A stretch of 64,000 nt of DNA from Spirochaetota bacterium (GTDB lineage Bacteria > Spirochaetota > UBA4802 > UBA5550): NCBI GenBank assembly GCA_016929135.1, contig JAFGJK010000031.1, positions 1 to 64,000 of the forward strand, in the 5' to 3' direction. Positions 7,628-15,243 of the stretch are shown here, in pieces. Position 1 is the stretch's first letter. Every line of letters starts with the position of its first letter. A model generated the notes under the pieces. The model was not told the origin of the DNA. It made no database searches and saw only the letters and a list, made by a program, of their open reading frames with translations. The position numbers and the translations under genes were made by a program.

Positions 7628-8949
7628 CCTCTTTTCTTCTTTTTCCTGTCCTCGAAGCGTATCGTGATGGGAACGCCCAGCAGGTGGAACTCCTGCTGCA
7701 GCGCCTTTTCGAAGTAGCGCGCCACGTCTCTCCTGAAAAGCTCCTTGTTGTTGACGAAAAACAGGAATTCCGGGGGGTTTTTCCCCACCTGGGTGGCGTA
7801 CAGCACCTTGATCCTCTCGCCGATCTGGGGGAGCTTCCTGGATTTATGGAGCCCCTCCAGGAACCTGTTGAGCCGCGGCGTGTCGATGGACGTCGTCGCC
7901 CTGGCCTGCAGGTCCAGGGCGGTCTCCATGAGCCTGTGGATACGGGTCTTTTCCTTCGCGGAGATCGATATCAGGGGGAAATCACCGCTCCGGTAGAACT
8001 TGAACTGCAGCAGGTCCCGGTACTCGTCGAATGTTTTGCTGTCCTTTTCCACCGCGTCCCACTTGTTGATGGCCAGGATTATCGGTTTTTTCGCCTTCAG
8101 TATCTCGTCCGAGATCTTTTTGTCCGTCTCGGTGAGGCCCTGCAGGGCGTCGATGAGGTGTATGACCACGTCGCTCTGGCGGATCGATTCGATGGTCCTG
8201 GTGAGGGAATAGTATTCGATGTTTTCCCTGATATTGCTCTTCCGGCGTATCCCCGCGGTGTCGATCAACTGGATCATCTTCCTCTGGAACATGAAGTGCT
8301 CGTCTATGGAATCCCGCGTGGTCCCCGGGATATCGGAGACCACAGAGCGCTCGAAGCCGATGATGGAGTTCAGAAGCGTCGATTTGCCGGAGTTGGGACG
8401 CCCCACAATGGCCAGCTTCAGGTCCGGCACCGGCACCGAGCCGCGGCCGGGGGGGAGCAGCTCCAGCACCCGGTCCAGGAGGAGCCTGATGTTGAAGCGT
8501 CCCAGTGCCGAGACCGGAATGATGTCCGGGTACCCGAGCTCGTAGAAGTTGGGCATGTTCTCCATGCACTCGTTGTTGTCCATCTTGTTTACTGCGATGA
8601 TTGCCGGGATCGAGAGCCTCCTGGTGATCTCGATGAGCTCCAGATCGTACGAATCGGGCGCCGGGTTCTCCATGAGAAGGATCAGGGCCGACGACCTCTT
8701 CAGATGGGCCATCGTGTTGTCCAGTATCGACCTCGAGAGCTGCGATGTGTCCCTGATGTCGAGGCCCGGCGTGTCGTTCAGCATGAAGGCGGCGTCGCCG
8801 TAACTCACCGTGAAGGCGATCACGTCCCTCGTGAGGCCGGGCACCGCGTCGACGATGGCCCTCTTCTCTCTGATGATCGTGTTGAAGAGCGTTGACTTCC
8901 CGACGTTCTGTCTTCCTATGATTGTTACTACCGGCAGTTCGTGTTTCAT
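7624..8949 (-). CDS. der: Ribosome-assembly GTPase Der (EngA)
   Basis: 441 residues. It is an essential GTPase of 50S assembly. There are two G domains in tandem: GRQNVGKSTLFN with DTPGLD and NKMD, then GRPNSGKSTLLN with DTAGIR and NKWD. A KH-like C-terminal domain follows. The start at 8949 (MKHELPVVTIIG) is preferred to the in-frame start at 8973 because it sits directly before G1. It is convergent with recR, the two stops sharing CTAG. Confidence 0.95.
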   Translation of the reverse strand: MKHELPVVTIIGRQNVGKSTLFNTIIREKRAIVDAVPGLTRDVIAFTVSYGDAAFMLNDTPGLDIRDTSQLSRSILDNTMAHLKRSSALILLMENPAPDSYDLELIEITRRLSIPAIIAVNKMDNNECMENMPNFYELGYPDIIPVSALGRFNIRLLLDRVLELLPPGRGSVPVPDLKLAIVGRPNSGKSTLLNSIIGFERSVVSDIPGTTRDSIDEHFMFQRKMIQLIDTAGIRRKSNIRENIEYYSLTRTIESIRQSDVVIHLIDALQGLTETDKKISDEILKAKKPIILAINKWDAVEKDSKTFDEYRDLLQFKFYRSGDFPLISISAKEKTRIHRLMETALDLQARATTSIDTPRLNRFLEGLHKSRKLPQIGERIKVLYATQVGKNPPEFLFFVNNKELFRRDVARYFEKALQQEFHLLGVPITIRFEDRKKKKRG

Positions 8950-9039
8950 ATACCGTCTCGCTGTTGTAATCACTGTTATATGGACTAATGACGGCGTGCC
9001 GCTGATATTTCAAGTAAATATTGCGCGCATCGAGCGAAG

Positions 9040-9100
9040 AAAATTTTTTTAAAAAAATTTTTTTTATACGAGAAAAAAATTTTTTTTACTTGAAAAAAAA
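9040..9100. promoter_or_regulatory. Phased A-tracts, predicted intrinsically bent DNA
   Basis: Runs of A followed by T begin at 9040, 9051, 9073 and 9093, so they are spaced about one, two and two helical turns apart in otherwise GC-rich DNA. Such phasing produces static curvature. The stretch lies between the divergent der and histone-like genes and overlaps the -35 of the latter. Confidence 0.7.
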
Positions 9101-9119
9101 TTAATATCATAGTTATGAT
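9090..9119 (+). promoter_or_regulatory. Sigma-70-type promoter for the histone-like gene
   Basis: TTGAAA (9090-9095), 18 bases, TATGAT (9114-9119). The predicted start of transcription is near 9126, leaving a short leader with the ribosome site GAGGTGG at 9139. Confidence 0.6.
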
Positions 9120-9152
9120 CTAATAAAATCTTAAGTCGAGGTGGTAGTATCA

Positions 9153-9377
9153 ATGGCTGCTAAAACAGTAAAACAAATCTCGAACGAACTGAAGAGGAAG
9201 AGCGACAAGGCGAAGCGTCTCGAGAAAGAGCTTGCGAAGGACAAGGCAGCAGTAAGCTCTTTGAAGAAGGCCCTCGATGCGGCGAAGAAGAAAGAAGCCG
9301 CAGCAAAGGCAGCGAAGGCCAAGGCCAAGGCCAAGAAGGTGAAACCGAAGAAGAAAGCGAAAGCAAAAAAAGCATAA
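9153..9377 (+). CDS. Small lysine/alanine-rich, histone H1-like protein
   Basis: 74 residues. The first 45 or so residues are a charged, heptad-like helix (SNELKRKSDKAKRLEKEL). The tail is made almost only of Lys and Ala with KAKAK and KPKKKAKAKK stretches, like the C-terminal tail of histone H1 and bacterial H1-like proteins. DNA binding by charge is therefore likely, but no family can be named with certainty. The ATG at 9153 follows a GAGGTGG ribosome site. It is monocistronic, with its own promoter and terminator. The upstream curved DNA could be a target for autoregulation (inference). Confidence 0.75.
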   Translation: MAAKTVKQISNELKRKSDKAKRLEKELAKDKAAVSSLKKALDAAKKKEAAAKAAKAKAKAKKVKPKKKAKAKKA

Positions 9378-9401
9378 GTGAACGGGAAGTAATCTGAACA
9401 G

Positions 9402-9430
9402 GGAGGAGAGAAATTTCCTCCTTGTTTTTT
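9402..9430 (+). terminator. Terminator after the histone-like gene
   Basis: GGAGGA (9402-9407) pairs with TCCTCC (9416-9421), followed by TTGTTTTTT. Confidence 0.75.
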
Positions 9431-9520
9431 CAGCCGATTGATGAACCCGCATTCTCCGGGTTGAGGCCTCGTCACCAGAAAAAATGAGAGGTCCCGGAAG
9501 CCCGGCACTCAACAGAATCC

Positions 9521-9549
9521 TTGACTTTTTCATCACAATACTATCTAAT
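9521..9549 (+). promoter_or_regulatory. Sigma-70-type promoter upstream of the DUF1577-like gene
   Basis: TTGACT (9521-9526), 17 bases, TCTAAT (9544-9549), both five of six. It leaves a leader of about 130 bases before the gene at 9691. Apart from this, the preceding terminator and the direct repeat over the -10, I see nothing in the gene-free stretch 9378-9690. Confidence 0.6.
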
Positions 9550-9561
9550 TATTACTATCTA
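9539..9561 (+). repeat. Direct repeat TACTATCTA x2 over a promoter
   Basis: TACTATCTA occurs at 9539-9547 and 9553-9561, five bases apart. The first copy covers most of the -10 box and the second lies at the predicted transcription start, a position suited to a repressor site. Confidence 0.5.
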
Positions 9562-9690
9562 GGGTGGAATGAAAAGTATTCTGGAGAAGGACTAGAGTGA
9601 AATATCCGATAAAGGTTTACACGCTTTTGATCGATATTTAAGTAACATACCGGTGTAATTTCCGTAGGCTGTTCAGCCAATTGAGGGACT

Positions 9691-10875
9691 ATGCTAGTTA
9701 ATCTTCAGGAAAGGAAAAAGCGAGAGTTCGCCAGTTTCAAGACCATTGATGACGTCATCAATATCCTGAAATCGCAGTTTGCCAGCAGAAATCTGTTCCT
9801 GAAGTACTCGCTCGATAAGGCAGAGGCCACGATCAACGAGTATTTCGACGATAAAACATTCATGGTGATCACGGACCCGAACTACCAGCACGAGGGGACC
9901 ATCGCCATCTACGGACTGTCGGACAAGTATATCGAGGTTGAGATGACGGTGGTGGAGGACCGGGGGCCCGGCTATTACCGCTGCAAGATCAAGAGCGCCC
10001 GCAGGGCCACCCAGGGGAGAAGGCACCTGCGCTTCAAGCTCAATCCCGGCGACGCCGTGGCGACGAATTTCAAGGTCTCCAAGCACACCATCGACATCTC
10101 CAGCTTCAACATCCCCACGAGCATCAAGGTGGTCCTGGAACAGTTCCAGAGCGCCAATTCGCGGATGAGCGATATCGTCAAGGTGGACGTTTTCGGGTCG
10201 GATGACGACCCCTTGATGGTGCAGATGAGAAAGACGGGGAAGTCGCTTTTTATCGCCGATGTGGCGAAAAAAGAGGATTATGGCGCTGTTACGGAGGATT
10301 TTGTCGACTGCATAGAGATATTCGGCAATGAAATCGACCCTTTTTTGAAAAAAAACGTGGAAAAGGGATACAAATCGATCGTCACCGTCCCCATCATCTA
10401 CATCACGGAATCGGAGAGCTCCATACCCTTCGGCTACATCCAGATGATCTCAAAATCGAAAAATTTCGAGATTTCCGATGTCCTCTCCCTCAAAGACCAT
10501 TCCTTCAAGCTGGTGGACCGGATCAGGGACGCCAACACGATCATGCTGCCGATGCACCAGAACATCATCGATATCAGCAGGGGGGGGGCCAAGCTCGGCA
10601 TCACCGACGACAATTTGAAGAAATACCTGGCGAAGTCCAAGGGGTTCATCTTCGATATCGTCTTCAAGCTGCAGGCCCCCATCACCATCTACGGCGAGAT
10701 CAAGGTCTCCTACACCGACGACCAGGGGACGCTGTACCTGGGGGTCGATTTCGAGGGGAACTCATCGAGAAAGGACGAGATGAAGCGCTTCATATCGGTG
10801 ATCAAGCCAATGGAGACCGATTACAAGTCGCGCCTCATCAAGACCATGAAACAGCAGAAAAAAGTGGGCCAGTGA
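9691..10875 (+). CDS. DUF1577-like protein with PilZ-like C-terminal domain
   Basis: 394 residues, no signal peptide or membrane segment. The overall pattern resembles the DUF1577 family that I associate with Leptospira (recalled, not searched). An RRHLRF basic motif near residue 110 followed by TIDISSFNIP resembles a PilZ RxxxR...DxS start, and the C-terminal HQNIIDISRGGAKLGI fits a second PilZ-like NxSxGG element, so cyclic-di-GMP binding is possible. The middle part (about 160-290) looks GAF-like. No operon partners are evident; tsaB on the other strand converges and ends 5 bases away. Confidence 0.65.
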   Translation: MLVNLQERKKREFASFKTIDDVINILKSQFASRNLFLKYSLDKAEATINEYFDDKTFMVITDPNYQHEGTIAIYGLSDKYIEVEMTVVEDRGPGYYRCKIKSARRATQGRRHLRFKLNPGDAVATNFKVSKHTIDISSFNIPTSIKVVLEQFQSANSRMSDIVKVDVFGSDDDPLMVQMRKTGKSLFIADVAKKEDYGAVTEDFVDCIEIFGNEIDPFLKKNVEKGYKSIVTVPIIYITESESSIPFGYIQMISKSKNFEISDVLSLKDHSFKLVDRIRDANTIMLPMHQNIIDISRGGAKLGITDDNLKKYLAKSKGFIFDIVFKLQAPITIYGEIKVSYTDDQGTLYLGVDFEGNSSRKDEMKRFISVIKPMETDYKSRLIKTMKQQKKVGQ

Positions 10876-10880
10876 ACCCT

Positions 10881-11597
10881 CTATCCCCCGGATTCGCCGC
10901 CGCTCCGCTGCTCCCGCATGATCTCCGCGTCGGATTTTCTCGAGTAGGAAGGCAGGGTATTGTAGAAATTATCGTAGTGCCCCGGGTTTTCCCGGTAGCG
11001 CTCCTCCAGAAGCCGCCCCAGGCGGTGCGGATCGGGCTGTATCTCCCCGAAGAAGCGGTGCTGCGCGAGGTGCTCATCGATCTCCCCCCTGTACCGCGCG
11101 ATGCCGTTGCCGGTGGAGATCGCGGGGTGCGAGGCGTCCATCCTTGAGAGGAGGGCCCCCACGGTGTAGTCCCCCGGGGGGGCAAGTGTCTCGATTCCGC
11201 CTCCGGAGGGGGCCTGCCGGTACGCCGCTCCGAAGACGCGCCCCTTTTTCGCGTCAAAGGCCACCATGATCTGCTCACCCGGCGAGGCGGGGAGGGACGA
11301 TGCGTACAGCTCCTGCGACGGGATCCCCACCAGGGGTATCTTCAGCAGCTGCGCCAGCATGCGGGCTGTTGCCACGGCGATCCGTATGCCGGTGAAGGAG
11401 CCGGGGCCGGTGCCGACCCCCAGGAGTTCGATATCCCGCGTCGAGATCCCTGCGCCCTCCAGGCAGCGGCGGATGGTGTCGAAGAGGGTCACGGCGTGTG
11501 AGGAGGCGGCGGCGGGCGCCAGGGCCGTACCCCCCCGGGACCCCCGGGCCACGGCGATCTCGAGGTCCGAGGCCGTGTCAATCAGCAGGATATTCAA
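10881..11597 (-). CDS. tsaB: tRNA threonylcarbamoyladenosine biosynthesis protein TsaB
   Basis: 238 residues. It is the partner of TsaD/TsaE in making t6A37 on ANN-decoding tRNAs. It starts LNILLIDTASDLEIAVARG and carries the TsaB signature GVGTGPGSFTGIRIAVATA (ASKHA fold). The start is a TTG at 11597 with an AGGAGG ribosome site seven bases upstream; no ATG fits. It overlaps the end of tsaE by 20 bases, so the two are translationally coupled. The C-terminal Lys/Arg-rich tail is ordinary. Confidence 0.9.
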   Translation of the reverse strand: MNILLIDTASDLEIAVARGSRGGTALAPAAASSHAVTLFDTIRRCLEGAGISTRDIELLGVGTGPGSFTGIRIAVATARMLAQLLKIPLVGIPSQELYASSLPASPGEQIMVAFDAKKGRVFGAAYRQAPSGGGIETLAPPGDYTVGALLSRMDASHPAISTGNGIARYRGEIDEHLAQHRFFGEIQPDPHRLGRLLEERYRENPGHYDNFYNTLPSYSRKSDAEIMREQRSGGESGG

Positions 11598-12003
11598 TGA
11601 CGATCCTCCTCCCCTCCTCTCCCGCATAGGAGAGGTGTATGCGTATCGAGTCCGCCGGCAGCCTGTCGCCGGCCCGGTCGGCCCATTCGATAACCGAGAC
11701 GCCGTCGCCGTACCAGAGCTCGTCGAAGCCCAGGCCGTCCAGCTCGCCGGGCCGGTCGATGCGGTAGAGATCGAAGTGGTACAGCGGCAGGGGATTCTCG
11801 TAGACCTCCAGGATGGTGAAGGTGGGGCTGGTGATGTCGTCGCGTATCCCCATCCCCAGGGCGATCCCCTTGGCGATGACGGTCTTGCCGGTCCCCAGCT
11901 CGCCGATGAGGGCGAAGACGTCTCCGGGCCCGGCGCCGCGTCCCAGCTCCTGTGCCATCGCCGCGGTTTCCTCCGGCGATCCGGTGATGAGTTCCCTGGC
12001 CAT
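11578..12003 (-). CDS. tsaE: tRNA threonylcarbamoyladenosine biosynthesis ATPase TsaE
   Basis: 141 residues. It is the ATPase needed to reset the TsaBD complex. The P-loop GELGTGKT is at residues 34-41, followed by the family's ITSPTFTILEVY and the LYHFDLYRID and DGVSVIEWADR segments. It is the first gene of a tsaE-tsaB pair, divergent from the TetR-type gene. Confidence 0.93.
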   Translation of the reverse strand: MARELITGSPEETAAMAQELGRGAGPGDVFALIGELGTGKTVIAKGIALGMGIRDDITSPTFTILEVYENPLPLYHFDLYRIDRPGELDGLGFDELWYGDGVSVIEWADRAGDRLPADSIRIHLSYAGEEGRRIVIEYPAD

Positions 12004-12113
12004 TCACGCCTCCTCCGGCGGTGGCCAAGCATCCCCCGGGACGCGCCTTTTTGTAAACGATAATTTGCCGTACCGGGGCGCGATTTTGCCCGCCCCGCGC
12101 CCCCAGTTTTTAC

Positions 12114-12142
12114 TTGAACTATTCATGCCGGGGCATTACTGT
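12114..12142 (+). promoter_or_regulatory. Promoter with palindromic operator for the TetR-type gene
   Basis: TTGAAC (12114-12119), 17 bases, TACTGT (12137-12142). The spacer contains the inverted repeat ATGCC-GG-GGCAT (12125-12136), exactly between the boxes, where TetR-family repressors often bind their own promoter. If transcription starts near 12149, an ATG at 12125 cannot be the start codon. Confidence 0.5.
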
Positions 12143-12157
12143 GACGATCATAACACC

Positions 12158-12769
12158 ATGGAAACGCGGAACGGGATGCTATCGAAGGAAGACAAGTTCA
12201 AGAGAAAGAAGAGGGTGATCACCGATGCACTGATGCGCTGCCTGGACAGGGACGTCTACTCGAAGATCACCGTTCAGGACATCGCCGACGAGGCGGGATT
12301 CTCGAAGGGGGGGGTCCTCCACTATTTTTCCACCAAGGAGGACATATACCTCGATCTCATACGGGACATCTTCCGGGAGTTCGAAAAGTCCCACAGGGAC
12401 ATGATGGATTACAACCTGAAGACCGAGGAGATGGCCCCGCTTTCTGCCCTTCTGGGGGTGGAGAGCTTCTTTCTGAACAAGACGAACCTCAGGATCACCG
12501 TGAACCTGATCCTCTATTCCTTCGAGGAGGAGAAGATCCGCATCCTCCTTCGCGAGTACATCTCGAAACACAACCTCTTCTACGCCAACATCATTGAGCA
12601 GACCAGGAAAAAGATCCACCTGAAGCGGAAATCCGACATCGACGTGGCCGTCCTGTCCAGGATCGCCCAATCCATTGTCGTGTCCATCGGCATCCTCGAG
12701 GCCATCGATCCCACCGATGTGGATTACGTGGATATCCTGAAATTCATCACCTCGATCCTCAAGGGATAG
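12158..12769 (+). CDS. TetR/AcrR-family transcriptional regulator
   Basis: 203 residues from the ATG at 12158; 12176 is an equally possible start and 12125 is unlikely given the promoter. The N-terminal helix-turn-helix shows the family pattern: ITVQDIADEAGFSKGGVLHYF followed by STKEDIYLDLI. The C-terminal ligand domain (about 75-203) has no recognisable signature. No transporter or enzyme gene lies next to it in a way that suggests the regulated target; the tsaE-tsaB pair is divergent. Confidence 0.85.
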   Translation: METRNGMLSKEDKFKRKKRVITDALMRCLDRDVYSKITVQDIADEAGFSKGGVLHYFSTKEDIYLDLIRDIFREFEKSHRDMMDYNLKTEEMAPLSALLGVESFFLNKTNLRITVNLILYSFEEEKIRILLREYISKHNLFYANIIEQTRKKIHLKRKSDIDVAVLSRIAQSIVVSIGILEAIDPTDVDYVDILKFITSILKG

Positions 12770-12866
12770 CGCGGATTCCGGGTATCCCCATGGCGTTCCC
12801 CGCGACACAAAGGGCCCGGTCACTTCAGATGCACCGTGCAGCGTCGGGCACCGCGGCGGGGGCACT

Positions 12867-13772
12867 GTGATCGACAGGGAACAGCTCTACGGGGCCCTCA
12901 ACGAGGGGGTGGCGGCGGAGCGGATGCCGCGCTTCCGCCGCAACCTGGAGAAGAATGCCCCCCTCATCGCCCGGTACGGCGGTCTCAAGCGGCTGGTGCC
13001 GGAACTGGCCGGCAGGCACGCCGTCGTCGTCGGCGCGGGTCCCTCCCTGGACCGGCACGTGGCGCTGCTCGGGAAGTACCAGTTCCGTGATACCTGCGTG
13101 GTGATATCAGCGGACATGGCGCTGAAGGCCCTTGCGGCCGGGGGGGTGAGGCCGCGCTTCGTCTTCTCCTGCGAGACGACGCCGGTGGACTACTTCGGGG
13201 GGATCGACACGACGTCGATGCATCTGGTGGCCTTCAGCTGCATGTCCCCCGTGAACCTCCGACGGTGGCGGGGCGACATCAGCTTCTATAACTGGATGAT
13301 CCATACCGGGGAATACGAGCGCCTCTGGGAGCGGGCGGGGAGGGACCTGGGGTACGTGGCCACGGGGAACATCATCACCACCCAGGCGGTCTCCTTCGCC
13401 CTGGGGTGCGGCGTCGCCTCGCTGGTGATGGTGGGGAACGACCTGGGGTATACCGCCCGATACTACGCCAGGGGGACCGCGGCCCACTCCTTGCTGCACG
13501 AAAAAGGCTCCAGAATTCTCACCGCGGAGACGATGGAGTATTGGAACGCCAGGTCCCGCCGGGAGTACGAGATCAGGCGCGGCGACCGGACCTATTATAC
13601 CAACAGCCAGTTCCTGGCCGCCAAGCTCTGGCTTGAGGACCTGTTCAAGAAGACCACCGTGCCGGTCTACGACTGCGGCGAGCCGGGGTGCTCCGGCGGT
13701 TCCGCAGGGAGGATCAGACTCGAGGAATACTTCGCGCGCTTCGAGCGGGGCCCGCGGAGGAGGGGGCGATAA
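12867..13772 (+). CDS. MptE-like / motility accessory factor (DUF115) protein
   Basis: 301 residues from a GTG preceded by a purine-rich site. The core AVVVGAGPSLDRHVALL, followed by VVISADMALKALAAGGVRP and VFSCET, is the DUF115/MAF_flag10 pattern shared by archaeal MptE and by bacterial motility accessory factors that transfer nonulosonic sugars to flagellin. VMVGNDLGYT is a further conserved loop. The gene ends just before flbD, which favours a flagellar role (glycosylation), but the substrate cannot be told from the sequence. Confidence 0.7.
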   Translation: MIDREQLYGALNEGVAAERMPRFRRNLEKNAPLIARYGGLKRLVPELAGRHAVVVGAGPSLDRHVALLGKYQFRDTCVVISADMALKALAAGGVRPRFVFSCETTPVDYFGGIDTTSMHLVAFSCMSPVNLRRWRGDISFYNWMIHTGEYERLWERAGRDLGYVATGNIITTQAVSFALGCGVASLVMVGNDLGYTARYYARGTAAHSLLHEKGSRILTAETMEYWNARSRREYEIRRGDRTYYTNSQFLAAKLWLEDLFKKTTVPVYDCGEPGCSGGSAGRIRLEEYFARFERGPRRRGR

Positions 13773-13988
13773 ATGATACGTATCCACAAGCTGAACGGCG
13801 ACGAGTTCATACTGAACCCGCATCACATAGAAAAGATCGAGGAAAGACCCGATACCGTCATAACCCTCACCAACGAGAAGGTCTACATCGTGAAGGAGAC
13901 CGCCGACGAGATCATCGATCTGATCATCCAGTACCAGCAGCGCGGTCCCGAGAAATACAGGGCCCAGCCTCCGGGGCAAAAGGCTTGA
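13773..13988 (+). CDS. flbD: Flagellar FlbD-family protein
   Basis: 71 residues. FlbD is a small protein found between flgE and motAB in spirochaetes and Firmicutes, of unclear function. The start MIRIHKLNGDEFILNPHHIEKIEERPDT and the VKETADEII segment are typical. The ATG abuts the stop of the MptE-like gene. Here it is followed after 42 bases by a STAS gene, not by motA. Confidence 0.88.
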   Translation: MIRIHKLNGDEFILNPHHIEKIEERPDTVITLTNEKVYIVKETADEIIDLIIQYQQRGPEKYRAQPPGQKA

Positions 13989-14030
13989 CTTTCCCGGTGA
14001 TCGTGGTATGTTTTTCGTGGAGCACGTACT

Positions 14031-14369
14031 ATGCTGCACATCTCGTATAAAGAGTATGGAACAACCATCGTCATGACCCTGGCGGGGGAATTCTTCATCG
14101 AGAACGTCGAGTATGCGGAAGAGGTGTGGAGCCTCATCGCCGCGAAAAATCCAACGGTGATCGGCGTCAACTGCCGGGACATCAAGTTCATCGATTCCTC
14201 GGCCATAGGGGTGCTGGTGAAATTTCTGAACTACTCGATGAAACACGGCATCGAGCTGGTCTTTTTCGATCTCAACGAAATGATCCTCAGTGTCTTTCAG
14301 ACCGCAAAGCTGGTCAATTTCTTCAGCATCCTCAGCGTGGAGGAATTCCGCAAGAAGCACCTCTCGTGA
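14031..14369 (+). CDS. STAS-domain protein next to flbD
   Basis: 112 residues with the motif FIDSSAIGVLVKFLNYS, in which glycine of the usual SxxG pattern (DSSGIG) is alanine. The fold pattern, ending in LVNFFSILSVEEF, matches anti-anti-sigma proteins. It occupies the place where motA normally starts in spirochaetes. A flagellar role is plausible from position only. Confidence 0.8.
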   Translation: MLHISYKEYGTTIVMTLAGEFFIENVEYAEEVWSLIAAKNPTVIGVNCRDIKFIDSSAIGVLVKFLNYSMKHGIELVFFDLNEMILSVFQTAKLVNFFSILSVEEFRKKHLS

Positions 14370-14524
14370 ACTGACGCTCCCCTTTCCGTACTGTTTTTTA
14401 TGGTTATAAAGTCATCATTGAATGCCGACATTGAGAAGAGGAACAGGGACGCCGCTGCGCCGGGGTACGCCGGGGAGAGGCGTTGGGAACAATTATAACA
14501 ATTTAGAGAAAATGCATAAATTAA

Positions 14525-14554
14525 TTGACATAAATATCCACAATGTGCTATTAT
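14525..14554 (+). promoter_or_regulatory. Upstream sigma-70-type promoter of the flagellar operon
   Basis: TTGACA (14525-14530, perfect), 18 bases, TATTAT (14549-14554, five of six), in the AT-rich gap between the STAS gene and fliL. Confidence 0.75.
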
Positions 14555-14587
14555 GTCTCATACGTGTCCCTGGATGTACGGCGTGTG

Positions 14588-14616
14588 TTGATATCTTCCG
14601 GTCGGGTTGTTATACT
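14588..14616 (+). promoter_or_regulatory. Downstream sigma-70-type promoter of the flagellar operon
   Basis: TTGATA (14588-14593), 17 bases, TATACT (14611-14616), 63 bases before the fliL start. Together with the upstream promoter it makes a tandem pair. Nothing else is seen in the gap 14370-14678. Confidence 0.7.
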
Positions 14617-14678
14617 GTGTATGTACGCATTACCTGCGCGGTATCATAGTCGGCCAAATTTACAATAGGGTGGCGTTC

Positions 14679-15215
14679 ATGGGCGACGAGGAAAGGGAAG
14701 AGATTATCGAAGAGGATGAGGAGGGTGGTGCCAAGGCCGAGGAGGCGCCTTCCAGGCCGTTCACCGGCAAGATAATCAAGATCCTTCTGTATGTTGCGGG
14801 GGGCATCCTGCTTATCGTGCTGGTGATCGGCATTTCCTATATCGTGGCGAAAAACGTGCAGGAGAGCAGCTATGAACGGCGCCAGGACATCATCGCCGCA
14901 CCGCCACCGGCGCCGCTGGATATCTACGAGCTCCCGGACATATCCAGGACCACCAATGATCCGGAGCCGCATTTTCTGAAGGTGAAGATCGCGCTGGCCT
15001 ATGAAAAGGACCCGCTGATCAACAACGAGCTGATAAGCAGGAAGAGTCAGATACAGCATATCATAAACATAATCCTGCAGAGCAAGAAGTACGAGGATCT
15101 CAACACGGTGAGCGGCGCGGTGGACCTGGCCGACGAGATCAAGGCGCACGTGAACGTGATACTCATCGCCGGTAAGGTGAAGGAAGTATACTTTCAGGAG
15201 TTCGTGCTGAACTGA
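14679..15215 (+). CDS. fliL: Flagellar basal-body-associated protein FliL
   Basis: 178 residues. An acidic N-terminal cytoplasmic part is followed by one membrane span (about 38-60, LLYVAGGILLIVLVIGISYI) and a periplasmic domain in which YELPDISRTTNDPEPHFLKV and IQHIINIILQSK fit FliL. The ATG at 14679 has AGGGTGG upstream; a longer frame start at 14607 lies at the -10 of the promoter and is unlikely. It supports stator function near the motor. Confidence 0.88.
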   Translation: MGDEEREEIIEEDEEGGAKAEEAPSRPFTGKIIKILLYVAGGILLIVLVIGISYIVAKNVQESSYERRQDIIAAPPPAPLDIYELPDISRTTNDPEPHFLKVKIALAYEKDPLINNELISRKSQIQHIINIILQSKKYEDLNTVSGAVDLADEIKAHVNVILIAGKVKEVYFQEFVLN

Positions 15216-15243
15216 GGAGACACTATACTGGCTGGAGGAACCC

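Noticed and set aside
9131..9508. Minus-strand frame of Phe/Ala-rich protein
   Set aside because: It is the complement of the Lys/Ala-rich gene; the plus-strand gene has promoter, ribosome site and terminator.
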